From assembly GCA_020638995.1 (NCBI GenBank), contig JACKHM010000004.1:930001-994000 (forward strand): a stretch of DNA of 64,000 nt, read 5' to 3'. The number at the start of each line of letters is the position of its first letter. The stretch's first letter is position 1. Origin of the DNA: Planctomycetaceae bacterium (GTDB lineage: Bacteria; Planctomycetota; Planctomycetia; Pirellulales; Pirellulaceae). Shown here in pieces: positions 42,561 to 52,275 of the stretch. The translations under genes and the position numbers were made by a program. The notes under the pieces were generated by a model. That model made no database searches. It was not told the DNA's origin and saw only the letters and a list, made by a program, of their open reading frames with translations.

Positions 42561-45500
42561 TTACTCTTTATCCTTGTTGTCTTTCCAGGCTTTCTGTTTT
42601 GCTTTCAACAAGCGGCTTGTGTACGACTCTTCCTCGATGCTCTCAGGAGACAATTGCGTGGCGGGGCGCTGTGGCGGCTGCCCCGTCGTCATCCCCCCCC
42701 CAACGTCTTGCATGACCTCATCAAGCGTCACGGTTGGGGTGCCGTCTTCAGGCATTGAGGGCTCGAAACGCGTTGCCGCACGACGTTCGTCGATTTCACC
42801 AGCGATTGCCGCTTTTCGGCTACGGAGCCGATCGAGGCGCTCTTCGTGCCGCTCTTGCTCCTCTTGTCCGAATATTTTCACGCGCAGCCATGTGGTTGCG
42901 GGACCGATCCACTCCAAGCTGATCGTTACTCGTCGCACAAACACATCCGCAAAGAAGACGCCGGCAGCCAACACTAGAAAGAACGGCCAGACATCTTGAC
43001 TGCTTATTGAGGGTGGCAGACCTTCACGAAATGTGTCGAACGCCAGCAGATCGTCCCGCGTCCCATTTGCATCCTGCTTCTCGATCAATATACCGGGCTC
43101 GCCGCCTTTAGGCGGAATCGCAGCCAGGGCCTTGAGCAAGGCCATATTCGTCTCTCGTTCGCGAAACTCGGAGGAGTAAGGTACGTTGACGCCCGTTAGC
43201 AGCGGAGCTTGGCCCGGCCCGGGACTGATCGTAATGAAGTAATTGCCGTCGTCCGTCGCATCAAACTCGCCGACATAGCGACCGGGAGCGACCTGCTGAA
43301 TTTTCACATCCTTTGCTGATAAGTCCGGAGCAAGCGCCGAACTTGACATATTCAAAAAATTCAGGAACTCGTCGTCCGTGTCGAGTGCCGTTACGATCAC
43401 ACTGACTTTCCCATCTCGTACGTCCGTCGCCACCGTAAACTTGCCTTGATCGTTGACCGGACGCATCGACCAGCGGACCAATTGCGTGAAGAGCTTATCG
43501 TAGTTCTCCCAGTCCGTCCATCGAGTGGCCCACCGAGTCCCCGTGTCCGTTGTCAAAACCGCTGTCCGACCCAAGTGATAGGTCCAAGCGGCCAAGATCG
43601 TCGCATTGCGTTCATCTTGCGGTTGCGGCGAGAGCACCAACGTCTCAACCAGCGGATTGTCCTTTGCTGTGGTGAGCACAAAACCGGAGATGGGCGGCAA
43701 GTTGTCGACGCCTTGTACAATCTCATGGGATCGATCAACGACTTGCGGTGATACAGGCACATCCGGTTCAAAGACCAACGGCCTCGCGACGCGACGCACT
43801 TCGCTTTGATAGATTTTCGGAAGCGCCTTCGGATTTTTCACGACGTAATATCGCCCGCCGGTGTCTTGCGCGAGATCTTGCAAGACCTTTGATCCCGCCG
43901 GGCCGTGGGTTCCCACGGCTACCGTTGAGACTTGGACATTTGCCTTCTTGTAGGCGCCTACGGTTGCAAAGCCGGGCGGTGAGGGATCGCCGTCGCTAAT
44001 CACGATCATGTGCTTGACCGAAGCGTTGATGCGATTGAATGAGGTCAGCGCCTTTTTCATCGCGGGCTCGAACTCCGGCATATCGCCCGGCTGCATTCTT
44101 CCCAAACGTGCCAGCATCATATCGCGACGGCTACCAACTTGAATTAGGCCTTGCGGCTCGCCCCACAACCAGCGATCTCCGCTGATGTCCCAATGCAATA
44201 AGCCGCAGTAATCCATTGGCCCCAAGGCTTTGATTGCCACACTCGCTACTTCTTTTTGCCAGAAGTTGCCCTCTGCCAACTCCGACGCGTGCATCATCAA
44301 AGCCAAAGCGCCGACGGCACGAATCTTGGAATTCTTAATCTGAAAATCGACTGGCATCGCCTTTTCGAGGTCGGTATTCGCCCAACCACCCGCACCAAAC
44401 GAATCAGGGCCGCCAAGCATAATCAGCCCGCATCCCATCTGCTCGGTGTTCCGTACGAGCATCTCGATCTGCGCGTCACTAAAACTAGCCACTGAATCGG
44501 CATCGCTGCCACTGCCGCGAGGCACGTTCGCCAAGACGACGGAGTCGTAGGTCTGCAACTCAGCCAGCGAACTGAACAGCTCGTTGCTGAGAATTGAATC
44601 GACTTCGATGTTGTTATTCCGGAGGCGGTCAATCAAAAAATCAAAGTCGCCCGGATTCTCGAAGTTCTCGATGAACAAGACGCGTCCTTTTCCGCGTACG
44701 TGCGTGAACGCGGTCGCACGGTTGTTCTGAACCATCAAGTCGTCTTCGGCATGAGTCGGCGTAAAGTCCGCTTGGTAGGTGTAAACTGCGGGCTGCTCGA
44801 TTTCATGGGGGAAGGAATAAGGCGTCTTGCCCGGCGGCAAATCGACATCGATCTCGCCGAGGAACTCTTCGTGCGATCCCACCCGGCGCGTGACTCGAAG
44901 CTTGCCGGGAATTGAGTGATCGGCGTAATTATTGACAATCACGCGAGTCTCGAAAGGTTGCCCTTTGCGGATATCCGGCGGCAGCGTCACTTTTTCAACA
45001 GCCACTTCGGCGCGAACTGTCAATTTGACCGGCGCTACGTCGATTCCGATCCCATCATCGGCCAACATTGAGGCAATCGTCCGCGCGTCGCCAATGTTTT
45101 CGTTGCCGTCAGTGACCACGACAATTCGCTTCGCGGAGTCTTCGGTAAAGGAAGCCTGTGCCAACTTTAGGGCGGCTTCCAGATTGGTGGCATCGGTGTT
45201 CAGGTTGATATAACTGTCAATACCTCCCAAGACTGCAATGTCATCGTCAAACGGAGGAATCTCGATATTGGCATTTCGACCAAAGACAATGACTCCCGCT
45301 CGGTCTTCCCGATCGGCGTGCCGATGCTCAGACACTTCGTCGACGACATACTGGAGCATCTCCTGACGCTTTGCGAGCGGAATACTTTCCGACTGGTCGA
45401 GCAAATAGATGACGGTCAGTTTTTCGCTCGTTTTACGAAGCTGCACCTCGGCCAAGCACATCACAATCAAAGTCAGCACCAATGTGCGAAAGCCTAGAGC

Positions 45501-45623
45501 AAACAATCGCCGAATGTTTCCCAGTCCAGCCAGACTTCGAAAGCTCATCATCCAGAGCACAGGCAATACCGTGAGCAAAACCAGATACCACGGTTTGTCG
45601 AATCCGATTTCAAGGCCAAGCAT
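42561..45623 (-). CDS. Large membrane protein with two VWA domains and a GATase1-like module
   Basis: A 1020-residue membrane protein, the first gene of the MoxR cluster. Two membrane segments lie near 12-65. VWA domain 1 (about 70-250) has an intact DxSxS in YLLDQSESIPL. A beta-rich region and a glutamine-amidotransferase-like segment with LGGPDSFGAGGWANT (about 400-412) follow. VWA domain 2 (about 440-620) has LMMHASELAEG where DxSxS is expected, so its metal site is lost, while VISDGDPSPPG is retained. A C-terminal membrane helix is near 870-890, followed by a charged cytoplasmic tail rich in Glu/Arg. The domain order is common in planctomycetes; it probably forms a platform for the MoxR/DUF58 pair. 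Function unproven. Confidence 0.88.
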   Translation of the reverse strand: MLGLEIGFDKPWYLVLLTVLPVLWMMSFRSLAGLGNIRRLFALGFRTLVLTLIVMCLAEVQLRKTSEKLTVIYLLDQSESIPLAKRQEMLQYVVDEVSEHRHADREDRAGVIVFGRNANIEIPPFDDDIAVLGGIDSYINLNTDATNLEAALKLAQASFTEDSAKRIVVVTDGNENIGDARTIASMLADDGIGIDVAPVKLTVRAEVAVEKVTLPPDIRKGQPFETRVIVNNYADHSIPGKLRVTRRVGSHEEFLGEIDVDLPPGKTPYSFPHEIEQPAVYTYQADFTPTHAEDDLMVQNNRATAFTHVRGKGRVLFIENFENPGDFDFLIDRLRNNNIEVDSILSNELFSSLAELQTYDSVVLANVPRGSGSDADSVASFSDAQIEMLVRNTEQMGCGLIMLGGPDSFGAGGWANTDLEKAMPVDFQIKNSKIRAVGALALMMHASELAEGNFWQKEVASVAIKALGPMDYCGLLHWDISGDRWLWGEPQGLIQVGSRRDMMLARLGRMQPGDMPEFEPAMKKALTSFNRINASVKHMIVISDGDPSPPGFATVGAYKKANVQVSTVAVGTHGPAGSKVLQDLAQDTGGRYYVVKNPKALPKIYQSEVRRVARPLVFEPDVPVSPQVVDRSHEIVQGVDNLPPISGFVLTTAKDNPLVETLVLSPQPQDERNATILAAWTYHLGRTAVLTTDTGTRWATRWTDWENYDKLFTQLVRWSMRPVNDQGKFTVATDVRDGKVSVIVTALDTDDEFLNFLNMSSSALAPDLSAKDVKIQQVAPGRYVGEFDATDDGNYFITISPGPGQAPLLTGVNVPYSSEFRERETNMALLKALAAIPPKGGEPGILIEKQDANGTRDDLLAFDTFREGLPPSISSQDVWPFFLVLAAGVFFADVFVRRVTISLEWIGPATTWLRVKIFGQEEQERHEERLDRLRSRKAAIAGEIDERRAATRFEPSMPEDGTPTVTLDEVMQDVGGGMTTGQPPQRPATQLSPESIEEESYTSRLLKAKQKAWKDNKDKE

Positions 45624-45864
45624 GCTTTTCTCCCTGACGGGGCAAAGACGAGAGTGCCCAGGATTTTACCCGAGGCGTCTGTATGGTGCGAGTCACGCGC
45701 GGGGACCCACGAGTCGGAAGTTTTAATATTGCAGTACAAGGTTCATCATAGCGTTTGACAGCATCTCGGAAGACCTAGTTCTCTCACAGAACTTTGGGGC
45801 CATACTCGGCAGCCGCATCTTTGGCATTTCGCGGCTTTTCTCCAGGCACGTCTCGGCACGAAGC

Positions 45865-46791
45865 CTACAAACGGATTCGCTGCACGCGATGGTTGTACGT
45901 GTCCAGGATGTGCAACCGGCCCTGTGAATCTCGCGCAAGTCCCCACGGTTGATGTAACTCACCTTCGCGGCGACCGCTCGTGCCCCAGTAGCCCAGAGGT
46001 TCTCCGTCGACGGTGAACTTCTGGACGCGATTGTTCCCGAACTCGCAGATGTATACATGTCCTTCGTTATCGAGTTCGATGCCGTAAGGATAGCTAAGTT
46101 GCCCCATGTGTTTCCCGTGCTCCCCCCAAACTTTCAGCAGATTTCCCGTCGCGTCGAAGATTTGAACGCGATGGTTACAGGCATCAGCCACCCAGATGCG
46201 ATCCTCTCTATCGATCGTAATACCTTGCGGGCGAACAAACTTGCCGGGTTCCCGACCGTGGCCTCCCCATTGCAACAAAAACTTTCCGTCCCGGGAAAAC
46301 TTCTGGATGCGATCATGTTCACCGTATTCGCCGACGTAATAGTTTCCTTTCGAGTCCTGCGCGACATCGGTCAGAAAATGGAATTCGCCTTCGCCCTGTC
46401 CTTTTACTCCACCGATTGTCCGATCTTCAAGTAGCTTTCCTTCAGGCGTATAGAACAACACGCGAAAGTAATGCGTATCGGCGACGACCAGATTCCCATC
46501 CTGGTCGATGGTCATCCCGCACGGCTTGCCATTTTCGATCGCCGGCGTCCGCCAGCCGCGGACGAACGCACCCTCAGTCGTAAACACTTGGATGCGGCCC
46601 AGCTTGTCGACGATGTAGAGCAGGTCGGCCTTGTCGATCGCAATCGCGCGTGGCGTTTGAAAGCGACCTTCCGACAACCCTCGCCTTCCCCAGACTTGTT
46701 CGAGTTGGCCAGAAGACGCTGATTTATCGACGCAACCAGAGATGAAAATCAGCGCCATCAGAGTTGCAAAAGCGTAGGTCCAACGACGCAT
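45865..46791 (-). CDS. NHL-repeat lipoprotein
   Basis: A 308-residue lipoprotein starting at the ATG at 46789-46791. The lipobox is in ALIFISGCVDKS, with Cys near residue 19. Six NHL repeats form a beta-propeller, as shown by recurring units such as GEGEFHFLTDVAQDSKGNYYVGEYGEHDRIQKF, PQGITIDREDRIWVADACNHRVQIF and PWGLARDSQGRLHILDTYNHRVQRI. The protein would sit on a membrane facing the periplasm and bind a protein or glycan. The frame is open further upstream, but no signal is present before the chosen start. It follows the App1-like gene by 34 bases on the same strand, a likely pair. Confidence 0.88.
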   Translation of the reverse strand: MRRWTYAFATLMALIFISGCVDKSASSGQLEQVWGRRGLSEGRFQTPRAIAIDKADLLYIVDKLGRIQVFTTEGAFVRGWRTPAIENGKPCGMTIDQDGNLVVADTHYFRVLFYTPEGKLLEDRTIGGVKGQGEGEFHFLTDVAQDSKGNYYVGEYGEHDRIQKFSRDGKFLLQWGGHGREPGKFVRPQGITIDREDRIWVADACNHRVQIFDATGNLLKVWGEHGKHMGQLSYPYGIELDNEGHVYICEFGNNRVQKFTVDGEPLGYWGTSGRREGELHQPWGLARDSQGRLHILDTYNHRVQRIRL

Positions 46792-46825
46792 CGGGCACGC
46801 CCTTTCCGACAATGTGTCGTTGCGA

Positions 46826-47911
46826 TCAACCACCCGCGAGCAGAGGCACATCCGAAGCGATTGATGCCAAATCAATTGGCAATTCGGTAGGGCAACGAAA
46901 TATGCGGACAATCGTATCACCGAGTCCACTGAGGGTCTTAGTTACACGTTCGTCGTGCGAGGGCCCCGTGTCGAGCAAACGGATGAAAATGCCTGCAACC
47001 TGATGAGGGTTTTTACGAGCCAACCGGCCATACATCTCGGAATCTGCTTCTCCCGAATCGCCAATAAATACAAACCGGCGGCGAGGGAATGTTTTAAGCA
47101 ATGTTCGGATGACCTTGGCTTTGCCTTTGCGTCGTATCAGCAAAAGTCTCCTTAGCATGTGGTCCCGAAGTCGAAACGAACGGAGATGAAATGAACCCGG
47201 AGGAAACTCACTGGCTTCGCACATTTCGGCCAAAGGCGTGTAGAGTTGCCAAGGACTCGAAGACACATAATGAAACGCTGCCCCATGAAACGCCCACTGT
47301 CGATAGACGGCAGCCATCCCCTCGACGGATTCAAATTCGCGAAGGAAAGTACTTTCCAGCAGTAATCGTCTCGAGTGAACATTGGTAACTTTAATCGTAT
47401 CGTCGATGTCCGATACGACCGATGTTCCTTCGTCGTCCAACAAGTGAGCATGCACGGCGCATTTGGATTCCGCGCCGTCCCGGGCGAGCACGTGCAACTT
47501 GAGAACTCCGGCGCTAAAGTCACCATTCTCTCGTAGTTCATCCAATTCGCGAGCCGACAGCTTGACGGTCCCCGCAAAGCGACCGTTCCGCTTCGTTCGT
47601 TGCTGTAGTTCGTGAACGCGTTTCCCGACGCGAAGTGAGACTCGCTTCTTCCGCTCCGTGGGGGCGATGAACTCACGGATTCGCGACTCGAACAATTCCT
47701 GTTGCGCGGTCGTTGGCTTGACCTTAGCAACGCGTTGAAGCAAATTCAGCAGCATCCGTTTTTGGCGGCTTTCGCTTCCGGAGTTATAGACGGTACCGGA
47801 AATGTCAATTTTCCACGCCTCGCCACCGTCTATCGAATGCCCTATCGTCGGATAGACAACGACGTGGTCGCTGGCTTCGACGTCCGTACGTGGCTCGCGG
47901 AGCTTCAGCAT
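46826..47911 (-). CDS. App1-like phosphatase (DUF2183)
   Basis: A 361-residue protein of the App1/DUF2183 family, HAD-superfamily phosphatases related to yeast phosphatidate phosphatase App1. The HAD nucleophile motif DIDDTIKVT is near residue 190. The family block YRQWAFHGAAFHYVSSSPWQLYTPL follows, and FVFIGDSGEADSEMYG supplies the C-terminal acidic motif. The start at the ATG at 47911 is preferred to 47989 because conservation seems to begin at LKLREPRTDVE. There is no signal peptide. It may act on phospholipids at the membrane surface; the bacterial substrates are poorly known. The NHL lipoprotein gene follows at 34 bases. Confidence 0.9.
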   Translation of the reverse strand: MLKLREPRTDVEASDHVVVYPTIGHSIDGGEAWKIDISGTVYNSGSESRQKRMLLNLLQRVAKVKPTTAQQELFESRIREFIAPTERKKRVSLRVGKRVHELQQRTKRNGRFAGTVKLSARELDELRENGDFSAGVLKLHVLARDGAESKCAVHAHLLDDEGTSVVSDIDDTIKVTNVHSRRLLLESTFLREFESVEGMAAVYRQWAFHGAAFHYVSSSPWQLYTPLAEMCEASEFPPGSFHLRSFRLRDHMLRRLLLIRRKGKAKVIRTLLKTFPRRRFVFIGDSGEADSEMYGRLARKNPHQVAGIFIRLLDTGPSHDERVTKTLSGLGDTIVRIFRCPTELPIDLASIASDVPLLAGG

Positions 47912-48270
47912 GGTGGCAATAATTCGAGGAGTGCGGAGGTACCGACCCGATTGAACTACGAGTCCGAACTTGTTCCTTAAGCACCCCATTTAGAGTCAAC
48001 TCTTGAAACTCCGTCAAGCATCCTTGAACCCGATCTCCTCAGGACCTGTAAGCGAGAGAATTGTTTCACGAATCCTTAATGAAACATGAGAAGTATCACC
48101 TTCCGTAGACTTTCGCCAGATTGCGAATCCTGTGGTGGTGGGCGGCGCCTTTGCGCTGGCTTGGCGGCGCCGGATCGAGTAACATATCTAGCGATGTCAA
48201 TTTGACAGCACTGCGAGCTAATGTCGATTCGCTGGCGTGTTCCCACCCTCAAAACCTACCCACCGGCCCG

Positions 48271-49884
48271 ATGCGATTTTCTCAACGATTCGCTGCGACC
48301 CTGCTTTGTTTGCTAGGCGTCGCGATGGAAACCCACGCGGATGTCAATCGTCCGGCGTCCAATACGGAACTCCACCAAGTTGTCGATCACTTCATCGCAC
48401 ACCGGTTGACCGAGTCGGGTGTGGTGGCTGCTTCCCGCGCCGATGATGCGAACGTCCTGCGGAGGACAATGCTAGATCTTGTCGGGCGAATTCCGACTGC
48501 CAACGAAGCGAAACAGTACATCGATTCAGCCGATCCGAACAAGCAGATGGCTCTTGTCGACCGCTTAATCGCATCGCCTGGCTTTTCGCGACATCAGGCG
48601 AACGAGTTGAACTCGATGCTAATGCAAGGAAGCAGCGGCGATCTTTTGAAGTATCTACGTCCGGCAGTTGCTGACAATCGTCCATGGGACCAAATATTTC
48701 GGGACCTACTCGAAGCCGATCCGGAAAGCGGTGCGGACCAGTTCCTGAAGTCGCGAGTGAAAGACCTGGATCGCCTCGCGAACGATACCAGCGTCATTTT
48801 TTTCGGTGTCAATGTCAGCTGTGCTCAATGCCACGATCATCCGTTGGTCAGCGAATGGACTCAGTCCCATTTCTTTGGAATGAAGTCTTTTTTCAGCCGC
48901 ACTTTTGAGAACGGTGGCTTTCTCGGTGAACGAGACTATGGCCTCGTGAAGTTCCAAACGACCAGCGGTGAGGAAAGGGTTGCGCCTTTGATGTTCCTGA
49001 CCGGAACCGTCTTGGAAGAGCCAGAAGTGTCTGAACCGACCGATGAACAGAAAAAGGAAGAAAAGAAGCAACTTGATGAGTTGAAAGAAAAAAAACAGCC
49101 ACCTCCTACGCCTGCATTTAGCCGTCGCGCACAACTTGCCACGGTCGCGTTGAAAGAAAATGAGAACATGTACTTTTCGCGAGCGATCGTGAATCGCGTG
49201 TGGCATCGCTTGTTTGGACGTGGGCTGGTCGCGCCTGTCGATCAGATGCACCCTGAGAATCCTGCAAGTCATCCTGAATTGTTGGAGCGGCTGGCGAGCG
49301 ATTTGGTCGCGCACAACTATGATCTGCGCCGTTTGATTCGCGGCCTGGTTTTGAGCGAAGCCTATGCGAGATCAAGCCGATGGGAGGGTGATAGCTATCC
49401 CGCTCCTGAATTGTTCGCTGTGGCATCGATACGCCCGCTAACGCCTGCTCAGTACGCAACATCGCTTCGTCTGGCGAGCATGAGTCCAAGCTGGTTTCCC
49501 GAAGATCTGCAAAGTGATGCGTTTGAGCAACGAATTGAGCAAGTTGAAAACAGTGCGCGGGGCTTTGCTGGAATGATCGAACAGCCTGGCGAAGACTTTC
49601 AAGTCAGCGTGACCGAGGCATTGCTCTTCAACAATAACCAGCGGATTACAAGTGAGTTCCTGCGAGACGGGAACGATTCGTTAGTTGGCACACTCAAGTC
49701 CGTCGACGATAGGACGCAGCTTGTCAGCGATGCCGTATGGAACGTGTTCACTCGGCCGCCTACGGCGGATGAAATTCAGATGTTAGCTGAATACTTGCTT
49801 CAATATCGAGAGAACCAAGTGATTGCCGCTCAGCAGTTGGTATGGGCGCTGCTCACAACGAACGAAGTCCGATTCAACTATTAG
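48271..49884 (+). CDS. DUF1549-DUF1553 protein lacking the N-terminal cytochrome domain
   Basis: A 537-residue exported protein starting at the ATG at 48271 (MRFSQRFAATLL), before a signal peptide that ends in ETHAD. DUF1549 occupies about 25-210, with ADANVLRR...LDLVGRIPTANEA and the conserved CAQCHDHPLV (about 190). A charged Lys/Glu linker (about 255-275) precedes DUF1553 (about 290-530), with RVWHRLFGRGLVAPVDQMHPENPASHPELL. Unlike the protein at 30.2 kb it has no N-terminal PSCyt1 heme domain. It is followed by DUF1501 and WD40 genes in one plus-strand operon. Confidence 0.92.
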   Translation: MRFSQRFAATLLCLLGVAMETHADVNRPASNTELHQVVDHFIAHRLTESGVVAASRADDANVLRRTMLDLVGRIPTANEAKQYIDSADPNKQMALVDRLIASPGFSRHQANELNSMLMQGSSGDLLKYLRPAVADNRPWDQIFRDLLEADPESGADQFLKSRVKDLDRLANDTSVIFFGVNVSCAQCHDHPLVSEWTQSHFFGMKSFFSRTFENGGFLGERDYGLVKFQTTSGEERVAPLMFLTGTVLEEPEVSEPTDEQKKEEKKQLDELKEKKQPPPTPAFSRRAQLATVALKENENMYFSRAIVNRVWHRLFGRGLVAPVDQMHPENPASHPELLERLASDLVAHNYDLRRLIRGLVLSEAYARSSRWEGDSYPAPELFAVASIRPLTPAQYATSLRLASMSPSWFPEDLQSDAFEQRIEQVENSARGFAGMIEQPGEDFQVSVTEALLFNNNQRITSEFLRDGNDSLVGTLKSVDDRTQLVSDAVWNVFTRPPTADEIQMLAEYLLQYRENQVIAAQQLVWALLTTNEVRFNY

Positions 49885-49929
49885 GGTGTGACACAACTTG
49901 GCCGCATCTCGCGTTTAAGGGACGAACTC

Positions 49930-51240
49930 ATGACTCGACAAAAGTGGTTCTGCGGTTCTTCGGAACATGCCGTGAGCCGTCGCTCCTTTCTGGGCAGTAC
50001 TTTGGCGAGCACCGCCGTTTTAACGGCGGCGGATATGACTGTGCTGGACGCTTTACAGGCTCCCGCAGTCGCAGAAGAGCTGAAGCGACAGGACAAGCGA
50101 GTGATCCTGTTTTGGTTGGCGGGAGGCGCCAGCCAGCTGGAAACATGGGATCCGAAACCAGGCCGCCCGACCGGCGGTCCATATCGAGCAATCCAGACCA
50201 ACGTACCCGGAATTCACATCTCGGAATTGATGCCCAAGATGTCGCAGCGGCTACAGAAGACTTCCATCATTCGCTCATTGAACACTAAAATCGGTGACCA
50301 CGGCGGTGGAGCGACGTTGATGCATCTCGGTCGTCGCGACGAGTCGGCACTTAGGCTGCCTGACTTAGGAGCGATGATCGCGCGCGAAATGGGTCGGATC
50401 GACAGTGCGGTGCCGGATTACGTTGCGTTCTACACGGCTACCGAAGGGCGAGGCAGTGGTACGGGAACGTCCGGATTCCTCGGCGCCAGGTACGCTCCGA
50501 TGTTTTTGACGACCGAATCAAAACCCGCGAACCTTGCGCTTCCACCGGGCATTGAAGAGATCGATCACCACGCCCGCGCGGACCTTCGCGAGTTGTTGAG
50601 CAATCGATTTGCTCAGGGCCGCAAATCCAGTTCGCTAGGAAGCCACAACGAAGCGTATGCTCGCGTGCGAGGGCTGATGTCCAGCGAGCATCTGTTCGAT
50701 ATTTCCGGCGAGCCGCAATCGATTCGTGATATGTACGGACCGACACTGTTTGGCGAACAGACGCTTGTTGCTCGTCGATTGATCGAGGCCGGAACGCCGT
50801 TCGTGAAAGTCTCCCGCGCGTGGTGGGACAGTCACGGTCAGAATTTTGAAACGCACCTCGAACTGGTAACTGAACTGGATCATGTCATGTCGGGCCTGCT
50901 GGATGATCTCGATCAGCGCGGTTTACTCGACAACACCCTGGTAATTACGATGTCCGAGTTTGGCAGAACGCCGAACATCAACGCCAGTCTCGGTCGCGAT
51001 CACTTCGCCTCGGCATGGAGCGTATCGTTAACGGGTTGCGGCATCAAAGGCGGGTCCGTCTACGGCAAGTCCGACGAAGATGGCCAAACCGTCGCTGATG
51101 GCGAGATCGGCGCGCCGGAGTTGTTCGCGACGATCTTCGAGGCGTTGGGTATCGATCATGAGAAGGAATATTACGTCGGTGTCCGCCCCGTCCCGCTCAC
51201 CGAACCCGGCGCTCAGCCCTTGAAAGAGGTGATCGCGTAA
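49930..51240 (+). CDS. Tat-exported DUF1501 protein
   Basis: A 436-residue DUF1501 protein starting at the ATG at 49930. A twin-arginine signal (SRRSFLGSTLASTA, about 16-29) is present. Family blocks are VILFWLAGGASQLETWDPKPG, GDHGGGATLMHLGR, FVKVSRAWWDSHGQNFETH and ITMSEFGRTPNIN...GRDHFASAWSVSLTG. It follows the DUF1549/1553 gene by 45 bases. Its stop overlaps the WD40 start codon by one base (TAATG), so the WD40 protein is made at a matched level. The two DUF1501 proteins of the window are only distantly similar, so they are not a recent duplication. Confidence 0.93.
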   Translation: MTRQKWFCGSSEHAVSRRSFLGSTLASTAVLTAADMTVLDALQAPAVAEELKRQDKRVILFWLAGGASQLETWDPKPGRPTGGPYRAIQTNVPGIHISELMPKMSQRLQKTSIIRSLNTKIGDHGGGATLMHLGRRDESALRLPDLGAMIAREMGRIDSAVPDYVAFYTATEGRGSGTGTSGFLGARYAPMFLTTESKPANLALPPGIEEIDHHARADLRELLSNRFAQGRKSSSLGSHNEAYARVRGLMSSEHLFDISGEPQSIRDMYGPTLFGEQTLVARRLIEAGTPFVKVSRAWWDSHGQNFETHLELVTELDHVMSGLLDDLDQRGLLDNTLVITMSEFGRTPNINASLGRDHFASAWSVSLTGCGIKGGSVYGKSDEDGQTVADGEIGAPELFATIFEALGIDHEKEYYVGVRPVPLTEPGAQPLKEVIA

Positions 51241-52247
51241 TGATGAATACGACAGATCCAAACAACCTTAAAATTGTCAAAGAAGTGAATCGCCGAGGGA
51301 TTTTGTTCGCCATTGCACATCAGCCAGCGACGAGCCGCTTATTCGTAGGCGCGTCGGATTTTATGGTTCATGATTTCGATGTCATGGCGGAAAATCCAGA
51401 GTCTGTTGAATATGCTGGCCACGAAAGTTACGTCACTGGCGTTGCGTTGGCCGGCAAGCATCTGGTCTCCGGTGGATATGATGGGCGACTGATTTGGTGG
51501 GACACTGACACCAAGCAACCGTTGCGTTCAATCCAGGCGCACACGCGTTGGATTCGCGATGTTGCGGCGACTCCGGACGGCAGATTTGTCGTCAGTGTTG
51601 CCGACGACATGATCTGTCGAATCTGGGATGTCGCGAGCGGCAAGTTGATTCGCGATTTGATTGGCCACGAATCGCGAACGCCCCATCATTTTCCATCGAT
51701 GCTCTATGCATGTGCCGTCTCGCCCGATGGTCGATACGTTGCCACCGGCGATCGCATCGGAAAAAACATCGTCTGGGATCTATCGAACGGTCGACAACTG
51801 GCCACAATTGAGACACCGATCATGTATACCTGGGATCCAAAAGCAAGGATCCATTCGATCGGCGGCGTTCGATCGTTAGCTTTCTCGTCCGATTCGCGAT
51901 TGCTGGCGGTGGGCGGCATGGGACAAGTTGGCAATATCGATCACCTTGGAGGATTGGCCCGCGTCGAAGTTTTCGACTGGCAGCGAGGTGAACGCACGCA
52001 CGAGTTTAAGGGTGACGAATACAACGGGCTCGTGGAGAGAATGGTATTTTCCGCTGGAGACAAATGGCTACTGGCGGCAGGCGGCGATAACGCCGGTTTC
52101 ATCAAGTTCTTCGATATCGCTGCCAGCAAGCTTATCAAACAAGACAAAGCGCCCATGCACGTTCACGATCTCGCACTGGGTGACGCAGGCGAAACCATCT
52201 ACGCCGTTGGGCATGGCAAAACGGTTGTGTGGAGCTTTGCTGCCTGA
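51240..52247 (+). CDS. WD40-repeat protein
   Basis: A 335-residue WD40 propeller. Recurrent units are seen, such as GHESYVTGVALAGKHLVSGGYDGRLIWWD, HTRWIRDVAATPDGRFVVSVADDMICRIWD and YACAVSPDGRYVATGDRIGKNIVWD, giving at least six blades. No signal peptide is evident, so it should be cytoplasmic, although its two operon partners are exported. An alternative ATG lies 3 bases further on. The same DUF1549-DUF1501-WD40 order recurs in planctomycetes. The role may be scaffolding or assembly of the exported pair before transport; this is inference. Confidence 0.9.
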   Translation: MMNTTDPNNLKIVKEVNRRGILFAIAHQPATSRLFVGASDFMVHDFDVMAENPESVEYAGHESYVTGVALAGKHLVSGGYDGRLIWWDTDTKQPLRSIQAHTRWIRDVAATPDGRFVVSVADDMICRIWDVASGKLIRDLIGHESRTPHHFPSMLYACAVSPDGRYVATGDRIGKNIVWDLSNGRQLATIETPIMYTWDPKARIHSIGGVRSLAFSSDSRLLAVGGMGQVGNIDHLGGLARVEVFDWQRGERTHEFKGDEYNGLVERMVFSAGDKWLLAAGGDNAGFIKFFDIAASKLIKQDKAPMHVHDLALGDAGETIYAVGHGKTVVWSFAA

Positions 52248-52275
52248 GAGCGTACCAGACCGGCGATGTTGGAAG

